The notes under the pieces were generated by a model that was given only the letters and a program-made list of their open reading frames with translations, made no database searches and was not told the DNA's origin. Shown in pieces: positions 63,429 to 64,000 of a stretch of DNA of 64,000 bases. Positions within the stretch are counted from its first letter, which is position 1; every line of letters starts with the position of its first letter. The position numbers and the translations under genes are program-made. Source of the stretch: an uncultured Eubacteriales bacterium (GTDB lineage: Bacteria > Bacillota > Clostridia > TANB77 > CAG-508); assembly GCA_948443845.1 (NCBI GenBank), contig CAOJUE010000001.1:62001-126000 (forward strand), read 5' to 3'.

Positions 63429-64000
63429 TTATTTTTGAGCCTGAATAGCAGTAATCACAATCGTTCCAACGATTCCATCCACCGTGCAACCTCTGGATAA
63501 ATCATTAATTGGTTTTTCTAAGCCTTGGCAAATCGGTCCAAAAATTTGCCCATTTCCCAATCTTTCCACTAATTTACAGCCAATATTTCCCGAATTGATA
63601 TCTGGAAAAATCAAAACATTCGCTTCCCCTTTTACCACAGAATTCGGTGCTTTGGTATTTGCCACTTCTGGCACAATCGCACTATCCAATTGCAATTCTC
63701 CATCAATAATCAACTCTGGACATTTTCGCTTTACGCGCTCCGTTGCTTTGATGACTTTTTCCGTATATTTTGAAGTCGCGCTTCCCAACGTCGAATACGA
63801 AAGCATCGCCACTTTCGCCGTTTTATGCGTGAATTTTTCATAGGTTTTCGCAGACGAAATTGCAATTTCGGACAATGCCAAATACCCCGGATTTTCATGC
63901 AAAGCACAATCTGAAAAAATATATACGCCATCTCTTGGTCCATATTCCTTGTCTGGAATTAGCATCAAAAGCGCAGTTGATAAAATTTTGGTACCTTCCT
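63429..64000 (-). CDS. pta: Phosphate acetyltransferase, C-terminal part
   Basis: About 190 C-terminal residues of Pta; the gene continues beyond the right edge. Motifs include VAMLSYSTLGSATSKYTEKV, GELQLDSAIVPEVA, NVLIFPDINSGNIGCKLVERL and the final GTIVITAIQAQ. Pta converts acetyl-CoA to acetyl phosphate, the first step of acetate production. ackA would be expected nearby but is not in the window. No in-frame CGG in the visible part. Confidence 0.93.
   Translation of the reverse strand, partial: EGTKILSTALLMLIPDKEYGPRDGVYIFSDCALHENPGYLALSEIAISSAKTYEKFTHKTAKVAMLSYSTLGSATSKYTEKVIKATERVKRKCPELIIDGELQLDSAIVPEVANTKAPNSVVKGEANVLIFPDINSGNIGCKLVERLGNGQIFGPICQGLEKPINDLSRGCTVDGIVGTIVITAIQAQK

Overview
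The window comes from an AT-rich, endospore-forming Firmicute, most likely an uncultured gut-type member of the Clostridia. Sporulation genes (spoVT, dpaA, a ytvI-like AI-2E family gene), a one-chain iron-sulfur serine dehydratase, sortases and a GITLIALVVTI-type pilin leader all point that way. The species cannot be named from the sequence. Nearly everything is on the minus strand.

Layout. 1-7500: rsmE (partial), a putative metalloprotease, a metallophosphoesterase, tsaD, an M50 protease, a HipA-like kinase with a small P-loop protein, and lysS. 7500-17200: an RND efflux protein, a foreign-looking broken gene, a BceAB-type ABC exporter with an operator-like palindrome, and serine dehydratase. 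17200-28500: XerC-like recombinase, SGNH protein, holA, spoVT, ymdB, YtvI-like, CBS and a coiled-coil operon, ending at rpmE. 28800-38100: glycine-rich pilin-like protein, dprA, folD, sortase with a probable substrate, uppP, dpaA and a TPR protein. 38200-41000: LemA pair, methyltransferase, tRNA-Thr. 41100-47700: coiled-coil protein, Lon-like protease, rimI, tsaB, kinase, tsaE. 47700-52100: a frame-disrupted gene, DUF2000, an IS200/IS605 remnant, tRNA-Gly(UCC). 52200-64000: PBP1A operon, MYG1-like gene, Trk-type K+ uptake pair, second sortase, AI-2E protein and pta (partial).

Central observation. Nine housekeeping-type genes (metallophosphoesterase, tsaD, RND transporter, ABC ATPase, pilin-like protein, dprA, TPR protein, tsaB, tsaE) look frameshifted, dprA twice. 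All ten breaks are +1, and all ten fall exactly on an in-frame CGG codon. Reading the four bases CGGN as one residue restores the full-length protein every time. That residue falls on positions conserved as glycine in the families: GPGSFTG in TsaB, the Walker A glycine of the ABC ATPase, VPGN in DprA, KGD in TsaE. In roughly 16,000 codons of the other core genes I found no in-frame CGG by eye. So CGG appears to be lost as an arginine codon and CGGN to act as a four-base glycine codon, or as an obligatory +1 shift onto GGN.

Eleven accessory-looking genes (the amber-split gene at 11561-12757, 17321, 19041, the LemA pair, the methyltransferase, 48868, tnpA, 51277, the MYG1-like gene, 61723) behave oppositely: about 22 in-frame CGG codons read as ordinary triplets. 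Several share promoters with ATGTAAA in the -35/-10 spacer. They look like separately acquired genes whose code conflicts with that of the host.
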